From Accumulibacter appositus (GTDB lineage: Bacteria > Pseudomonadota > Gammaproteobacteria > Burkholderiales > Rhodocyclaceae): 64,000 nucleotides of DNA. Of the stretch, positions 51,844 to 61,866 are shown piece by piece. The stretch lies in NCBI RefSeq assembly GCF_035440685.1, contig NZ_DAORMW010000003.1. One strand, written 5' to 3'. Under the pieces are notes generated by a model. That model saw nothing but the letters and a program-made list of their open reading frames with translations, searched no databases and was not told the DNA's origin. Numbering within the stretch: the stretch's first letter is position 1; each line of letters opens with the position of its first letter. The translations under genes were made by a program, and so were the position numbers.

Positions 51844-54603
51844 ATGAACCGATGGACAAGCCTAGCCGCGTGTGTGCTGTGGTCGCTGCTACTGAGCTTC
51901 GCACCGGCGCACGCCGCCGCCCGGCAAGCCGCGGCAGAGAAGCTGCCGGCCGGCGTTGAAAAGCTGAGTACTGTTGAAGGCATCAGCGAGTATCGGCTGG
52001 CCAACGGCCTGCGCTTCATTCTCTTTCCCGATTCCGGCAAACCGACGACCACGGTCAACGTCACCTATCTGGTCGGTTCGCGCGACGAGAACTACGGCGA
52101 GACGGGCATGGCCCACCTGCTCGAACACCTGATCTTCAAGGGATCGAAGCGTTTTCCCGACCCGACCCGGGAGTTCAAGACCCGCGGCTTCCGGATCAAC
52201 GGCACGACCTGGCTCGACCGGACCAATTACTACGTCACTTTTCCGGCCAGCGACGCCAACCTCAAATGGGCGCTTGGCTGGAGCGCCGACGCGATGGTCA
52301 ACTCCTTCATCGCTCGGAAGGATCTCGATAGCGAGATGAGCGTCGTGCGCAATGAATTCGAGATGGGGGAGAACAGTCCGAGCCGGGTGATGATGAAGCG
52401 CCTGCAGTCGCTGCTCTTTGACTGGCACAACTACGGCAACAACACCATTGGCGCACGCAGCGATATCGAAAACGTCAAAATCGAGAATCTGCAGGCCTTC
52501 TATCGGAAGTTCTATCAGCCCGACAACGCGGTGCTGACGGTCGCCGGCAAGTTCGACGAGCAACAGACGCTGAAATGGATTGCTGCCAGCTTTGGCCAGC
52601 TGGCCAAACCGACCCGGCAGCTGGCCAAGCAGTGGACCGTCGAGCCGACGGCAGACGGCGAACGCAGCTTCGTCGTTCGCCGCAAGGGCGAGGTACAACT
52701 GCTGGCCCTCGCCTATCGCACGCCCTCCAGCCTGCACGTCGACTCCGAAGCAGTGACCATGGCCAGCGAGATACTCGGCGACACCCCGAATGGTCGCCTC
52801 TACCAGGCGCTGGTCCAACCGGGTCTGGCGGCACAGGTCTTTGCCTACACCATCGACGCCCGCGAACCGGGCTTCGTAGTCTTTGGCGCGATGGTCAACA
52901 AGGGGCAATCGCTGGACCGCGTCCGCGACAAGATGATCGAAGTCATCGAAGGCGGCTTTGCTGGCCAGGCAGCGACCGCCAGCGAGCTCGACCGCGCCGT
53001 CGAACAGGCACGCACCGCCTACGAACGCGCGCTGGCCAACCCGGAAGTCTTCGCAGTCATGCTTTCGGAGTACATCGCACTCGGTGACTGGCGACTGTTC
53101 TTCTACGCCCGTGATCAGCTCGACCAGATCAAGCCGGCGCAGGTCGACGCGGCGGCTGCGAAATACTTCGTACGTGACAACCGCGTGCTCGGCAGTTTCA
53201 TCCCCGAGGATTCACCACAGCGCGCAGAAATCCCGCCGGCACCCACGGCGACAGAGTTGCTGGCCAACTTCAAGGCCAGCGAAAAGGGTGACGCCGGTGA
53301 AAGCTTCGAAGCTTCGCACGAGAACATCAACCAACGCTCGCGACGCCCGAGCGTCGGCGAACTGCAGGTCGCGCTGCTGCCCAAAAAGAACCGTGGCCAG
53401 ACGGTCAACGTGGCCATGAGCTTCCGCTGGGGCGACGAAGACACGCTACGCAATCGCGACCTCGCGGGCGAATTGACGATGGCCATGCTCAGCCGCGGCA
53501 GTGGCCAACTGAACCGCCAGCAAATCGCCGACGAGTTCACGCGCCTGAAAATCCGCGGCGGCCTGACGCAGTTCGAGACCACCCGCGAGCAGCTGCCCGA
53601 GGCGCTCCGCCTGGTCGCCAAGTTGCTGCGCGAGCCGAGCTTTCCGGCAAGCGAATTTGACGAACTCAAGCGGCAGACACTGACCGCGCTGCAGGCTCAG
53701 CTCGACAATCCACAGACCCTGTCCAGCGACGCCCTGGCCGCTCACTTCAACACCTACCCACCAGGTGACCCGCGCTATCATGCGCAACTCGCCGAGCGCA
53801 TCGCACAACTGCAGGCGACGACGCTCGAGCAGGTGGTCGCCTATCACCGCGAGCTGATGGGAACGGCGCGCGGCGAAATCGCCATCGTTGGCGACTTCGA
53901 CGAAGCGACGATCACCGCCGAGCTCAAGCAACTCTTTCCCGACTACGTCTCCCGCGCGCCGTACGCCCGCGTTGATCGCGAGTTTCGCGAGGTGACGCCG
54001 CAGCGCATCGTGATCGACACCCCGGACAAGGAAAACGCCTTCGTGCGTGCGCGCGTCGATCTGAAGCTGCGCTTCGACGACGACGATGCGCCGGCCCTGT
54101 ACGTGGCGAACAGCATTTTTGGCGGCAGCAGCGGATTGTCGAGCCGCTTGATGGATCGCTTGCGTCAGAAGGACGGCCTCAGCTACAGCGCCGGCTCCTC
54201 ATTGTCGCTGGGCATGCGGGAAGATCTATCGACCTGGTCCTTTACCGCCATGGCGGCACCGCAGAACCTGGATCGCGCCGAGCAGGCTTTCCTCGACGAG
54301 TTGGCTCGCGCCCGCCGCGACGGCTTCACGGCTGAAGAGGTCGCCGAGGCCAAGAAGGGAATCCTCGAAGCGCGCGCGGTTGCTCGCTCGCAGGACAGCG
54401 CGGTTGCGGCGCGCTGGATCTCCCTGCTCGACCTCGGTCACGACTGGTTGTACTCGAAGGACTTCGAGACGCGGGTCATGGCACTGACCCCGGAACAGGT
54501 CAACGGCGCTTTCCGCAAGTACATCGACCCCGCGCAACTGACCCTGGTCGTCGCCGGCGACGCCAGAAAAACGGACAGCAAAGCGAAGGATAGAAACAGC
54601 TGA
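51844..54603 (+). CDS. Exported M16-family zinc metallopeptidase
   Basis: A 919-aa inverzincin with a signal peptide (about residues 1-25, SLAACVLWSLLLSFAPAHA). The inverted zinc motif HLLEH is at 91-95, with the third ligand expected in the SVVRNEFEMGEN stretch (about 172). It has the full four-domain length: an active first half and a second half (from about 520) whose corresponding site is degenerate, as is normal for two-domain M16 enzymes such as PqqL-type proteases. It probably cleaves peptides in the periplasm. Three ATGs are adjacent (51838, 51841, 51844); the last is best spaced from GGAG. Confidence 0.92.
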   Translation: MNRWTSLAACVLWSLLLSFAPAHAAARQAAAEKLPAGVEKLSTVEGISEYRLANGLRFILFPDSGKPTTTVNVTYLVGSRDENYGETGMAHLLEHLIFKGSKRFPDPTREFKTRGFRINGTTWLDRTNYYVTFPASDANLKWALGWSADAMVNSFIARKDLDSEMSVVRNEFEMGENSPSRVMMKRLQSLLFDWHNYGNNTIGARSDIENVKIENLQAFYRKFYQPDNAVLTVAGKFDEQQTLKWIAASFGQLAKPTRQLAKQWTVEPTADGERSFVVRRKGEVQLLALAYRTPSSLHVDSEAVTMASEILGDTPNGRLYQALVQPGLAAQVFAYTIDAREPGFVVFGAMVNKGQSLDRVRDKMIEVIEGGFAGQAATASELDRAVEQARTAYERALANPEVFAVMLSEYIALGDWRLFFYARDQLDQIKPAQVDAAAAKYFVRDNRVLGSFIPEDSPQRAEIPPAPTATELLANFKASEKGDAGESFEASHENINQRSRRPSVGELQVALLPKKNRGQTVNVAMSFRWGDEDTLRNRDLAGELTMAMLSRGSGQLNRQQIADEFTRLKIRGGLTQFETTREQLPEALRLVAKLLREPSFPASEFDELKRQTLTALQAQLDNPQTLSSDALAAHFNTYPPGDPRYHAQLAERIAQLQATTLEQVVAYHRELMGTARGEIAIVGDFDEATITAELKQLFPDYVSRAPYARVDREFREVTPQRIVIDTPDKENAFVRARVDLKLRFDDDDAPALYVANSIFGGSSGLSSRLMDRLRQKDGLSYSAGSSLSLGMREDLSTWSFTAMAAPQNLDRAEQAFLDELARARRDGFTAEEVAEAKKGILEARAVARSQDSAVAARWISLLDLGHDWLYSKDFETRVMALTPEQVNGAFRKYIDPAQLTLVVAGDARKTDSKAKDRNS

Positions 54604-54643
54604 CGAGAGCCCTCAGCGCCTCATCGCGGTGATCGTGGCGCGG

Positions 54644-55801
54644 TCAAATGGCGCGCAGTTTTTCGCCGGCAGAAGCCAGGGTCGCTTCCTGCTTGGCGAA
54701 ACAGAAGCGCACGACGCCTTCGTCATGAGCATCGTGGTTGAACACCGACACCGGAATCACTGCCACGCCGACCTCGCGAGTCAGCCAGCGGGCAAACTCC
54801 TGGTCAGGCAGGTCGATAATGGCGCGGTAACGCGCCAGTTGGAAGTAGGTACCGCGACAGGGGAGCAACTCGAAGCGAGACGCGGCGAGCTGGCGGCGAA
54901 AGAAATCACGCTTTTGTTCGTAGAAGGCCGCCAGGCCGAGATGTCGTGAAGCGTCGCGCATGTACTCGGCAATCCCCAGCTGACACGGCGTATTGACCGT
55001 GAATACATTGAACTGATGCACCTTGCGGAACTCCCGCATCAGTTCGCGAGCGCCCAGTACGTAGCCGATCTTCCAGCCGGTGATGTGATAGGTCTTGCCA
55101 AAGGACGAGACGACGATGCTGCGTGCCGCCAGTTGCGGATGTGCAGCGACGCTCTGGTGCTGCGCGCCGTCGAAAACGATGTGTTCATAGACTTCGTCGG
55201 CGAGCAGAACGATGTTGGTGTCACGGGTAAGTTCCACCAGCGCTTCCAGATCCTCGGCGGCGAACAGGCTGCCGGTCGGATTGTGCGGCGAATTGATGAT
55301 GATCATCCGCGTACGCGGGCTCAGCAAGGAGCGGACCTGCTGCCAGTCCGGCCGATAGTCCGGAAAGCGCAGCGCCGCGTAGACGGCCTTTCCACCGACG
55401 GTTTCGATCGCCGGCACGTAGCTGTCGTAAACCGGTTCGAAAACGATCACCTCGTCGCCGCTGCGCACGAAGGCGGCGATTGCCGTGAAGATCGCCTGCG
55501 TGGCACCGGCGGTGACCGTGATTTCGTCTTCGATGTCGTAGACCGCGCCGTAGAGCGCCGCCACCTTGTCGGCGATCGCCGCGCGCAATTCGGGCACGCC
55601 AGCCATTGGCGGGTACTGATTGCGCCCCGCCTGCATGGCCCGCAAAGTGCTATCGAAGAGTGCCGGATCGGCCTGAAAGTCGGGAAAGCCCTGCGACAGG
55701 TTGATCGCCCCACAGTCGGCGGCGAGCTTCGACATCACCGTGAAGATGGTGGTCCCGACCCAGGGAAGTTTGGAGTCGATGGTGACTGAGGACTGGCGCA
55801 T
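54644..55801 (-). CDS. Methionine/aromatic aminotransferase (YbdL-like)
   Basis: A 385-aa fold-type-I PLP enzyme. Recognisable parts are GAINLSQGFPDFQADPAL near the N-terminus, INSPHNPTGSLF, VLLADEVYEHIVFDG (PLP Asp and Tyr) and the PLP lysine in SSFGKTYHITGWKIGYV. The N-terminal INLSQGFPDF pattern and the length fit the methionine aminotransferase/kynurenine aminotransferase group, which acts on methionine and related amino acids. The ATG at 55801 is preferred over a GTG at 55840. It is convergent with the M16 protease gene (about 40-bp gap). Confidence 0.9.
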   Translation of the reverse strand: MRQSSVTIDSKLPWVGTTIFTVMSKLAADCGAINLSQGFPDFQADPALFDSTLRAMQAGRNQYPPMAGVPELRAAIADKVAALYGAVYDIEDEITVTAGATQAIFTAIAAFVRSGDEVIVFEPVYDSYVPAIETVGGKAVYAALRFPDYRPDWQQVRSLLSPRTRMIIINSPHNPTGSLFAAEDLEALVELTRDTNIVLLADEVYEHIVFDGAQHQSVAAHPQLAARSIVVSSFGKTYHITGWKIGYVLGARELMREFRKVHQFNVFTVNTPCQLGIAEYMRDASRHLGLAAFYEQKRDFFRRQLAASRFELLPCRGTYFQLARYRAIIDLPDQEFARWLTREVGVAVIPVSVFNHDAHDEGVVRFCFAKQEATLASAGEKLRAI

Positions 55802-56009
55802 GGCGATCCGCGGCAGGCGCGGGGGAAAATGGGCAAGCACGTAGTTTAGTGTGAAATTCGCGTGGACGACGCACGATCCCCCTCCTCCCCCAGCGGCTCA
55901 GCAAGCACCCACGCCCGCCCCTCCGTCTGGTCCTCGGCAAGGCGAGCTGCTAGCATTGATCCTGTTTTGCTTGCATCGCCTTTCTGATCGTCATTGTCGG
56001 GCGGCTACC

Positions 56010-57092
56010 ATGACCATAACGAATACCGTCTTGCGCACCCTCGCCAGGACTGCGCTCGTTTTCTTGCTCAGCACCGGGAGCGCCCGCGCAGCCGAAGGCC
56101 AGCCCCCGCTGCAAGCACTGCCTGCGCTGGGCGCCGAGTTGAGCGGGCTGACCGTCTCCGGCATCTCCTCGGGGGCTTACATGGCGGTACAGTTCCAGGT
56201 CGCGCACTCGAAACTCGTGCGCGGCGCCGGCGTGCTCGCTGGCGGTCCCTATTACTGTGCCGAAGGATCGGTTCGGCGAGCGCTCACGGCCTGCATGTCG
56301 CCTTCGTGGTGGGCGGCACTGCCGTCGCTGACGGATCTGCGCGCGCAGGCTGAAGCGTTCGCCAAGGCGGGCCGTATCGATCCGCTGGAGCATTTGCGCG
56401 ACGACCGGGTGTGGCTTTTTTCAGGCGGCAAGGACAGCGTCGTCGACCGCACGGTGATGGAGCGACTGGCCGCTTTCTACGGCCAGTGGATGGCCCCGAC
56501 GGCGATTCGCTTCGTCGAACTGCCCGACGCCGGGCATGCGATGATCTCGGTCGCCGACCCTGAGGCCAATACCTGCAGCAGCGAGCAGTCGCCGTACATC
56601 AATCGCTGCGGTGACCTCGACGCCGCTGGCGAAATTCTTAGGCATCTGCTGGGCCCCTTGCAGCCGCCGCTGGCGACCGCCAAGGGCGATCCGCTACGCT
56701 TCGACCAGAGCCCGTTCGTCGACGGCAAGGCGATTGACGGGGGACTGGCAGACGAGGCTTACGTTTACGTGCCGCAGGCGTGTCGCAGCAGCAGCTGCCG
56801 GGTACATGTCGTCTTCCACGGCTGTCGTCAGACGACGGCACAGATCGGCCGACGCTTCGTCGATGGCGCCGGCTACAACCGCTGGGCAGAAAGCAATCAA
56901 ATCGTCGTCCTCTACCCGCAGGTGGCACCGCGCTACGGAGTCGCCATCGGCTCCTGGCGGTGGCTTAACAACCCCTTTGGTTGCTGGGACTGGTGGGGCT
57001 ATACGGGAAGCGACTACGCCACGCAAGACGGCGTGCAGATCAAGGCGGTACGCGCCATGCTTGAACGACTGGCCAGCCCGCGCCAGCCCTAG
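56010..57092 (+). CDS. Extracellular PHB-depolymerase-type esterase
   Basis: A 360-aa alpha/beta hydrolase with a signal peptide (about 1-28, cleavage after SARAA). The lipase box GISSG (Ser at about residue 53) lies close to the mature N-terminus, as in type 2 catalytic domains of PHA depolymerases. YVPQACRSSSCRVHVVFHGC carries the oxyanion-hole region, and GWNRWAE-like (GYNRWAESNQIVVLYPQV) and NPFGCWDWWGYTG stretches are typical of the family. There is no substrate-binding domain. It would hydrolyse short-chain polyhydroxyalkanoate or related esters outside the cytoplasm, which fits a polymer-storing organism. Confidence 0.88.
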   Translation: MTITNTVLRTLARTALVFLLSTGSARAAEGQPPLQALPALGAELSGLTVSGISSGAYMAVQFQVAHSKLVRGAGVLAGGPYYCAEGSVRRALTACMSPSWWAALPSLTDLRAQAEAFAKAGRIDPLEHLRDDRVWLFSGGKDSVVDRTVMERLAAFYGQWMAPTAIRFVELPDAGHAMISVADPEANTCSSEQSPYINRCGDLDAAGEILRHLLGPLQPPLATAKGDPLRFDQSPFVDGKAIDGGLADEAYVYVPQACRSSSCRVHVVFHGCRQTTAQIGRRFVDGAGYNRWAESNQIVVLYPQVAPRYGVAIGSWRWLNNPFGCWDWWGYTGSDYATQDGVQIKAVRAMLERLASPRQP

Positions 57093-57137
57093 CGCGGCTT
57101 GCGACAGCCGCGCCATCGCCGCTATTGCGGCTGACGA

Positions 57138-57383
57138 TCAACGACTGCGGAGCTTGCCATAGATCACCAGGAGAATAACCGCCACGATCACCGACGCGAT
57201 GAAGCCGGCGCCTTCTCCGGCGCGGTACCAACCGAGAAACTGCCCGATTACGCCCGCACCGAAAGAGCCGCCAATACCCAGCGCGACGGTCAACACGAAA
57301 CCCATGTTTTCCTTGCCGGGATGAATCAGCTTGGCAAGCACGCCAATGACAAAGCCAAGAACGATCGTCCAGATAATTCCCAT
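57138..57383 (-). CDS. GlsB/YeaQ/YmgE family membrane protein
   Basis: An 81-aa protein with three hydrophobic segments and a Gly-rich pattern (LGFVIGVLAKLIHPGKENMG, GIGGSFGAGVIGQFLGWY, SVIVAVILLVIYGK). This is the transglycosylase-associated protein family (GlsB/YeaQ), small inner-membrane proteins often induced by stress; the biochemical role is unknown. It lies downstream of a LysM/BON protein gene on the same strand, about 110 bp apart. Confidence 0.9.
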   Translation of the reverse strand: MGIIWTIVLGFVIGVLAKLIHPGKENMGFVLTVALGIGGSFGAGVIGQFLGWYRAGEGAGFIASVIVAVILLVIYGKLRSR

Positions 57384-57494
57384 AACGATATCCAGTCGAT
57401 AGGGCCAGGCGAAACGACTACCCCTGCACGTCGTCGCCCCGCTGCCGGCCCTTGCCTGCGCGCGGCCCGAGTGACAGCGCGCCGTCGCAACACA

Positions 57495-58007
57495 TCAGAG
57501 GGGAGGAATGCGCAGCATCTGACCGGGGTAGATCTTGTCCGGGTGACTGAGCATCGGCTTGTTGGCCTCGAAAATCACCATGTATTTATTTGGATTGTCG
57601 TAATGCAGCTTCGAGATTTTCGACAGGTTGTCGCCAGCGACTACGGTGTAGAAGAGGGCTTCCGGCGCGCTTTGGTCCACGGACAGCATGTCGTTGACCC
57701 GGGTAACGCCACTCACGTTGCCACAGCAGAGCAGGATCTTCTCCTTGCTGCTCTGATCGCCGGCGACTCCGAAGACGGTTGCCGTCCCTGCCGCGCCGTC
57801 GAAGGTCACGGTCAGTCCGGTGACCGTCAAGCCCTGGGTGTTGATGTAAGCCTCGATCGCATCACCGGCGGCACGGTTCATTGCGTCCAGTTTGGCTTTC
57901 GCCGCATCGTCATCGGGCGCATTGCTCACCGCATCCGACGCGGCTTGCGCGTCCGCCGAGCGAAAAAGCTTTTCGCCTGCTTCCTTCACGAAATCGAATA
58001 GGCCCAT
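57495..58007 (-). CDS. LysM/BON domain protein (YgaU/Kbp-like)
   Basis: A 170-aa protein. N-terminal MGLFDFVKEAGEKLF, a BON domain (about 40-105, VTGLTVTFDGAAGTATVFG) and a C-terminal LysM domain (about 115-170, YTVVAGDNLSKISKLHYDN and YPGQMLRIPP). This is the E. coli YgaU/Kbp arrangement; that protein binds potassium in the cytoplasm and has no signal peptide, as here. Strong GGAGGAAACCGC before the ATG. It shares orientation and probably operon with the GlsB-like gene. Confidence 0.92.
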   Translation of the reverse strand: MGLFDFVKEAGEKLFRSADAQAASDAVSNAPDDDAAKAKLDAMNRAAGDAIEAYINTQGLTVTGLTVTFDGAAGTATVFGVAGDQSSKEKILLCCGNVSGVTRVNDMLSVDQSAPEALFYTVVAGDNLSKISKLHYDNPNKYMVIFEANKPMLSHPDKIYPGQMLRIPPL

Positions 58008-58200
58008 GCGGTTTCCTCCGGTGGTGTGGCGCCGTCTGGCGCCGGAAAGTGACTTGGCAGCAGTTTGACGATGGTCTGTAAACCGCAGCGAGTCTAGCAG
58101 TTTCACCGGACTTGGCAAGCCAGCGCAAGGATCAGCGGGCGCCGTGTCCCGACGCAGCCAGCGCCTCGTCAGCCTCGCTGTCGCAGAACCCCGACGGCAC

Positions 58201-58222
58201 AACGCCCGCCGTAGCGGGCGTT
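58201..58222. terminator. Candidate terminator after the pst operon
   Basis: AACGCCCGC-CGTA-GCGGGCGTT, a perfect 9-bp stem with a 4-nt loop, sits about 28 bp downstream of the last pst gene. T content after the stem is low, so its efficiency is uncertain. Confidence 0.5.
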
Positions 58223-58249
58223 GTCATGCGGCTTGTCGAGCCTGCGCGA

Positions 58250-59056
<807 letters not shown>

Positions 59057-59204
59057 CTCGTTGTGTCCTTCGTTGGCATTCTTCAATTGATTCGGGGCAA
59101 GCGCTGTTCGCGGAACCCGTGACGCAAGGCTTCGCCCATCCTGGCCCGGCGCAGCGAACGCGTGCTCCGCCGCACGGCAGTAGAGCACGCGCCGATACGG
59201 GGGC

Positions 59205-60026
59205 TCAGCCGAATCGTCCCTCTACATAGTCACGCGTCCGCCGATCCTTCACCTCGCCGGTGAACAGATCCTCGGTGACCCCGATCTCGACGCACTCGCT
59301 GTTCAGGAAGAACGCCGTACGGTCGGCCAGGCGCCGCGCCTGCTGCACCAGATTGGTCACCAGGATGATGGTCACTTCCTTGCGCAACTCCTTGAGCACA
59401 TCTTCGATACGCATGGTGGTCACCGGGTCGACGGCAATGGAGAACTCGTCGAGCATCAGCAGGTCGGGCTCCTGCGACAGCGCCCGGGCAATGGTCAACC
59501 GCTGCTGCTGCCCCCCTGAAAGCAGGCTACCGAGCGCGTCGAGTCTATCCTTGACTTCATCCCAGAGCGCAGCGCGGGTCAGACAACGCTGCACGATCAC
59601 ATCCAGATCAGCCTTGTTGGTGATCCCCCGCCAGCGCGGCGACAGCGCCACGTTGTCGTACACCGTCATCGGCAGGCCGACCGGCAGCGGAAAAACGACG
59701 CCGATGCGACTGCGCAGCGCATAGATATTGTTCAAGTGGCGGGTATCCCGGCCGTTGAACTCGATGTCGCCGTTGACCCGCATCCCCGGCGTAAACACGT
59801 CCATTCGGTTGAGTGCCTTGAGAAACGAGGTCTTGCCAGCGTTTGCCGGACCGATGATGCCGAAGATCTCGTGCTCGCGAACTTCCAGGTTGACCTCCTT
59901 CAGGGCCACCGCCTTGCCGTAACTGATGGTCAGGTCCTTGACCGCCAGCTTGATACGCGGCGCAGCTCCCCGAGTCTGGACATCGGCCGCAGCCGCCGGC
60001 CGCTCGATAGTGCTTTGACTTACCAT
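59205..60026 (-). CDS. pstB: PstB paralogue with degenerate Q-loop and H-loop
   Basis: A 273-aa second phosphate-type ATPase. Signature LSGGQQQRLTIARAL is perfect and Walker A is usable (GPANAGKTS), but the Q-loop Gln is Pro (GVVFPLPVGLP, codon at 59688-59690), the switch His is Asn (LVTNLVQQARR, codon at 59352-59354) and Walker B reads LLMLDEFSIAVDP instead of DEPTSALDP. The catalytic Glu remains. So its own ATP site should hydrolyse poorly, while it can give a good signature motif to the other PstB. ATG at 60026 overlaps the pstA end by 7 nt. Two PstB genes are known in other bacteria; the complementary defects here are read directly from the sequence. Confidence 0.92.
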   Translation of the reverse strand: MVSQSTIERPAAAADVQTRGAAPRIKLAVKDLTISYGKAVALKEVNLEVREHEIFGIIGPANAGKTSFLKALNRMDVFTPGMRVNGDIEFNGRDTRHLNNIYALRSRIGVVFPLPVGLPMTVYDNVALSPRWRGITNKADLDVIVQRCLTRAALWDEVKDRLDALGSLLSGGQQQRLTIARALSQEPDLLMLDEFSIAVDPVTTMRIEDVLKELRKEVTIILVTNLVQQARRLADRTAFFLNSECVEIGVTEDLFTGEVKDRRTRDYVEGRFG

Positions 60027-60910
60027 TTCTTCTTCCCCCTGAGCCACATGCGAAAGGCGATCGAAGCGCTGTTCATGGTCAGCACCAGCCCGATCAGGAC
60101 CAGCGCAATGCCGTAGGGCACCTCTTCGGCAATCCCCGGCACCTGCGTCGCGGCGACGAACAGATGCAGCGACAAGGCCATGGTCTGATCGAGCACGCTC
60201 TGCGGCAGAAAAGGCGTAAAAAACACCGCGCCGGTGAACATGATCGGCGCCGTCTCGCCAGCAGTGCGCGAGACCTCAAGGATGACCCCGGTGAGGATGC
60301 CGGTAACAGAGTTCGGCAAGACCACGCGGCGGATGGTCTGCCAGCGCGTCGCGCCCATATTCCAGCAAGCCTCGCGAAACGCCTGCGGCACCGCCTGCAG
60401 CGATTCGCGGGTGGAAACAATGACCACTGGCATGGTCATCACCGCCAAGGTCAGACTCGCCGCCAGGATGCTGGTCCCGAACCCGAAGAACAGGACGAAG
60501 GCACCGAGACCGAAGAGGGCATGGACGATCGACGGCACGCCGGCCAGATTGATGATCGCCAGATTGATAGTGCGCGTAAACCAGTTGTCACCCGCATATT
60601 CGCTAAGATAGATCGCAGCAAATATGCCAATCGGCACAGACAGCAGGAGCGCCGTCATCACCAACCAGACGGTGCCGATCAAGGCCGGCAGAACGCCGCC
60701 GGTGCGCATGCCGTCGGTTGGCGGTGTGAACAGAAACTCCCAGGAGATCACCCCGCCGCCCTTGGCCACCAGGGTCCCGAGGATCAGCAATACGGGCGTG
60801 ACCAGCATCAGGGTCATTAATCCGAAAAGTATTCGGTAGAGCCCCTGCACCTTCTCGTTGCGCCGGTTCAGGCTGCTCGCCTGAAACATTACGCTGTTGT
60901 CTGTTGTCAT
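60020..60910 (-). CDS. pstA: Phosphate ABC transporter permease PstA
   Basis: A 296-aa inner-membrane permease with six hydrophobic segments (first at about 28-52, LMTLMLVTPVLLILGTLVA). The EAA loop is present (FREACWNMGATRWQTIRRVVLP), preceded by the typical STRESLQAVP, and AGETAPIMFTGAVFF is the PstA-specific stretch. It pairs with PstC to form the phosphate channel and is contacted by the PstB ATPases. It begins 4 bp after the pstC stop. Confidence 0.95.
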   Translation of the reverse strand: MTTDNSVMFQASSLNRRNEKVQGLYRILFGLMTLMLVTPVLLILGTLVAKGGGVISWEFLFTPPTDGMRTGGVLPALIGTVWLVMTALLLSVPIGIFAAIYLSEYAGDNWFTRTINLAIINLAGVPSIVHALFGLGAFVLFFGFGTSILAASLTLAVMTMPVVIVSTRESLQAVPQAFREACWNMGATRWQTIRRVVLPNSVTGILTGVILEVSRTAGETAPIMFTGAVFFTPFLPQSVLDQTMALSLHLFVAATQVPGIAEEVPYGIALVLIGLVLTMNSASIAFRMWLRGKKKW

Positions 60911-60914
60911 TTTG

Positions 60915-61865
60915 CTAGCCTTTGCGGATGCCGCGCACGATCAGGTCGGCGCTCAGGTTGACGACGAAAGTGACCAGGAAGAGCAAAATGCCGATGGTGA
61001 ACAGCACCTGATAGTGCTCACCGCCGACGACCGTCTCACCCAGTTCGGCGGCGATGGTCGCGGTCAGCGCGCGTACCGAGTCGAAAATGCTGTCCGGGAT
61101 ATTCACCGCGTGGCCGGTGGCCATCAGAACCGCCATGGTCTCGCCGAAGCCGCGACCGACACCGAGCAACACGCCGCCGAGCAGGCCATTCTTGGCGGCC
61201 GGCAGCACCACCTTGTAGGTTACCTGCCAGCGTGTCGCGCCCATGGCCTCGGCTGCTTCGCGGTAGCGGTCGGGCACCGCCTTGAGTGCGTCCTCGGCAA
61301 TCGAGGTCATGATCGGCGCTGCCATCAGGCCGAGGATGATGCCGGCGTTGAGTACGCAGAGGCCGACCGGCACGTCGAACCACTTGATGATCAAGGGATT
61401 CATGATCACCAGGCCGATAAAACCCCAGACCACCGACGGGATCGCTGCCAGCAGTTCGACCAGCACCTTCAATACTTCGCGTGTCTTGCCGGTCGCGAAC
61501 TCGGCGATGTAGATCGCCGCACCCAGGGAAAAGGGAATAGCTACCAGCATCGCCAGGCCGGTGACGCTGGCGGTACCGGCCATCAGCGCCAGAATGCCGT
61601 ACTCGGGATCGTCGGCGTCGCTGGGAAACCAGTAAGGGGTAAGAAAAAACTCCTTGAAATCCAGGTGCTGGAAGACAAAGCCAATGCCTTCCTTGGTGAC
61701 GAAAACGAAGATGCCGAGGACGAAGATGATCGCCGAGATACCGCAGATGAAGACCAGGACCTGGACTAGCTTGTCCACGTACCAGTCAACGTTGCGGCGA
61801 TCGAAGCTGTCGGCATCTCCAGCGGCGGCCATGGGGGCGCGCGACGCAGTCGTGCTGTTCGCCAT
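60915..61865 (-). CDS. pstC: Phosphate ABC transporter permease PstC
   Basis: A 316-aa inner-membrane permease. After a 30-residue cytoplasmic start come six hydrophobic segments (first LVQVLVFICGISAIIFVLGIF). The large loop holds GVLNAG-like (VGLCVLNAGIILGLMAAPIM) and the EAA loop is YREAAEAMGATRWQVTYKVVLP in two parts; GFGETMAVLMATGHAVNI is the PstC hallmark. ATG at 61865 is preferred over an upstream GTG because GAGGAGG precedes it; this start lies just past the phoU stop. Confidence 0.95.
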   Translation of the reverse strand: MANSTTASRAPMAAAGDADSFDRRNVDWYVDKLVQVLVFICGISAIIFVLGIFVFVTKEGIGFVFQHLDFKEFFLTPYWFPSDADDPEYGILALMAGTASVTGLAMLVAIPFSLGAAIYIAEFATGKTREVLKVLVELLAAIPSVVWGFIGLVIMNPLIIKWFDVPVGLCVLNAGIILGLMAAPIMTSIAEDALKAVPDRYREAAEAMGATRWQVTYKVVLPAAKNGLLGGVLLGVGRGFGETMAVLMATGHAVNIPDSIFDSVRALTATIAAELGETVVGGEHYQVLFTIGILLFLVTFVVNLSADLIVRGIRKG

Positions 61866-61866
61866 C

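Noticed and set aside
59205..60026. Second PstB as an outright pseudogene
   Set aside because: The frame is full length, the signature, Walker A Lys and Walker B Asp-Glu are intact, and it overlaps pstA; selective loss of only Gln and His fits specialisation better than decay.
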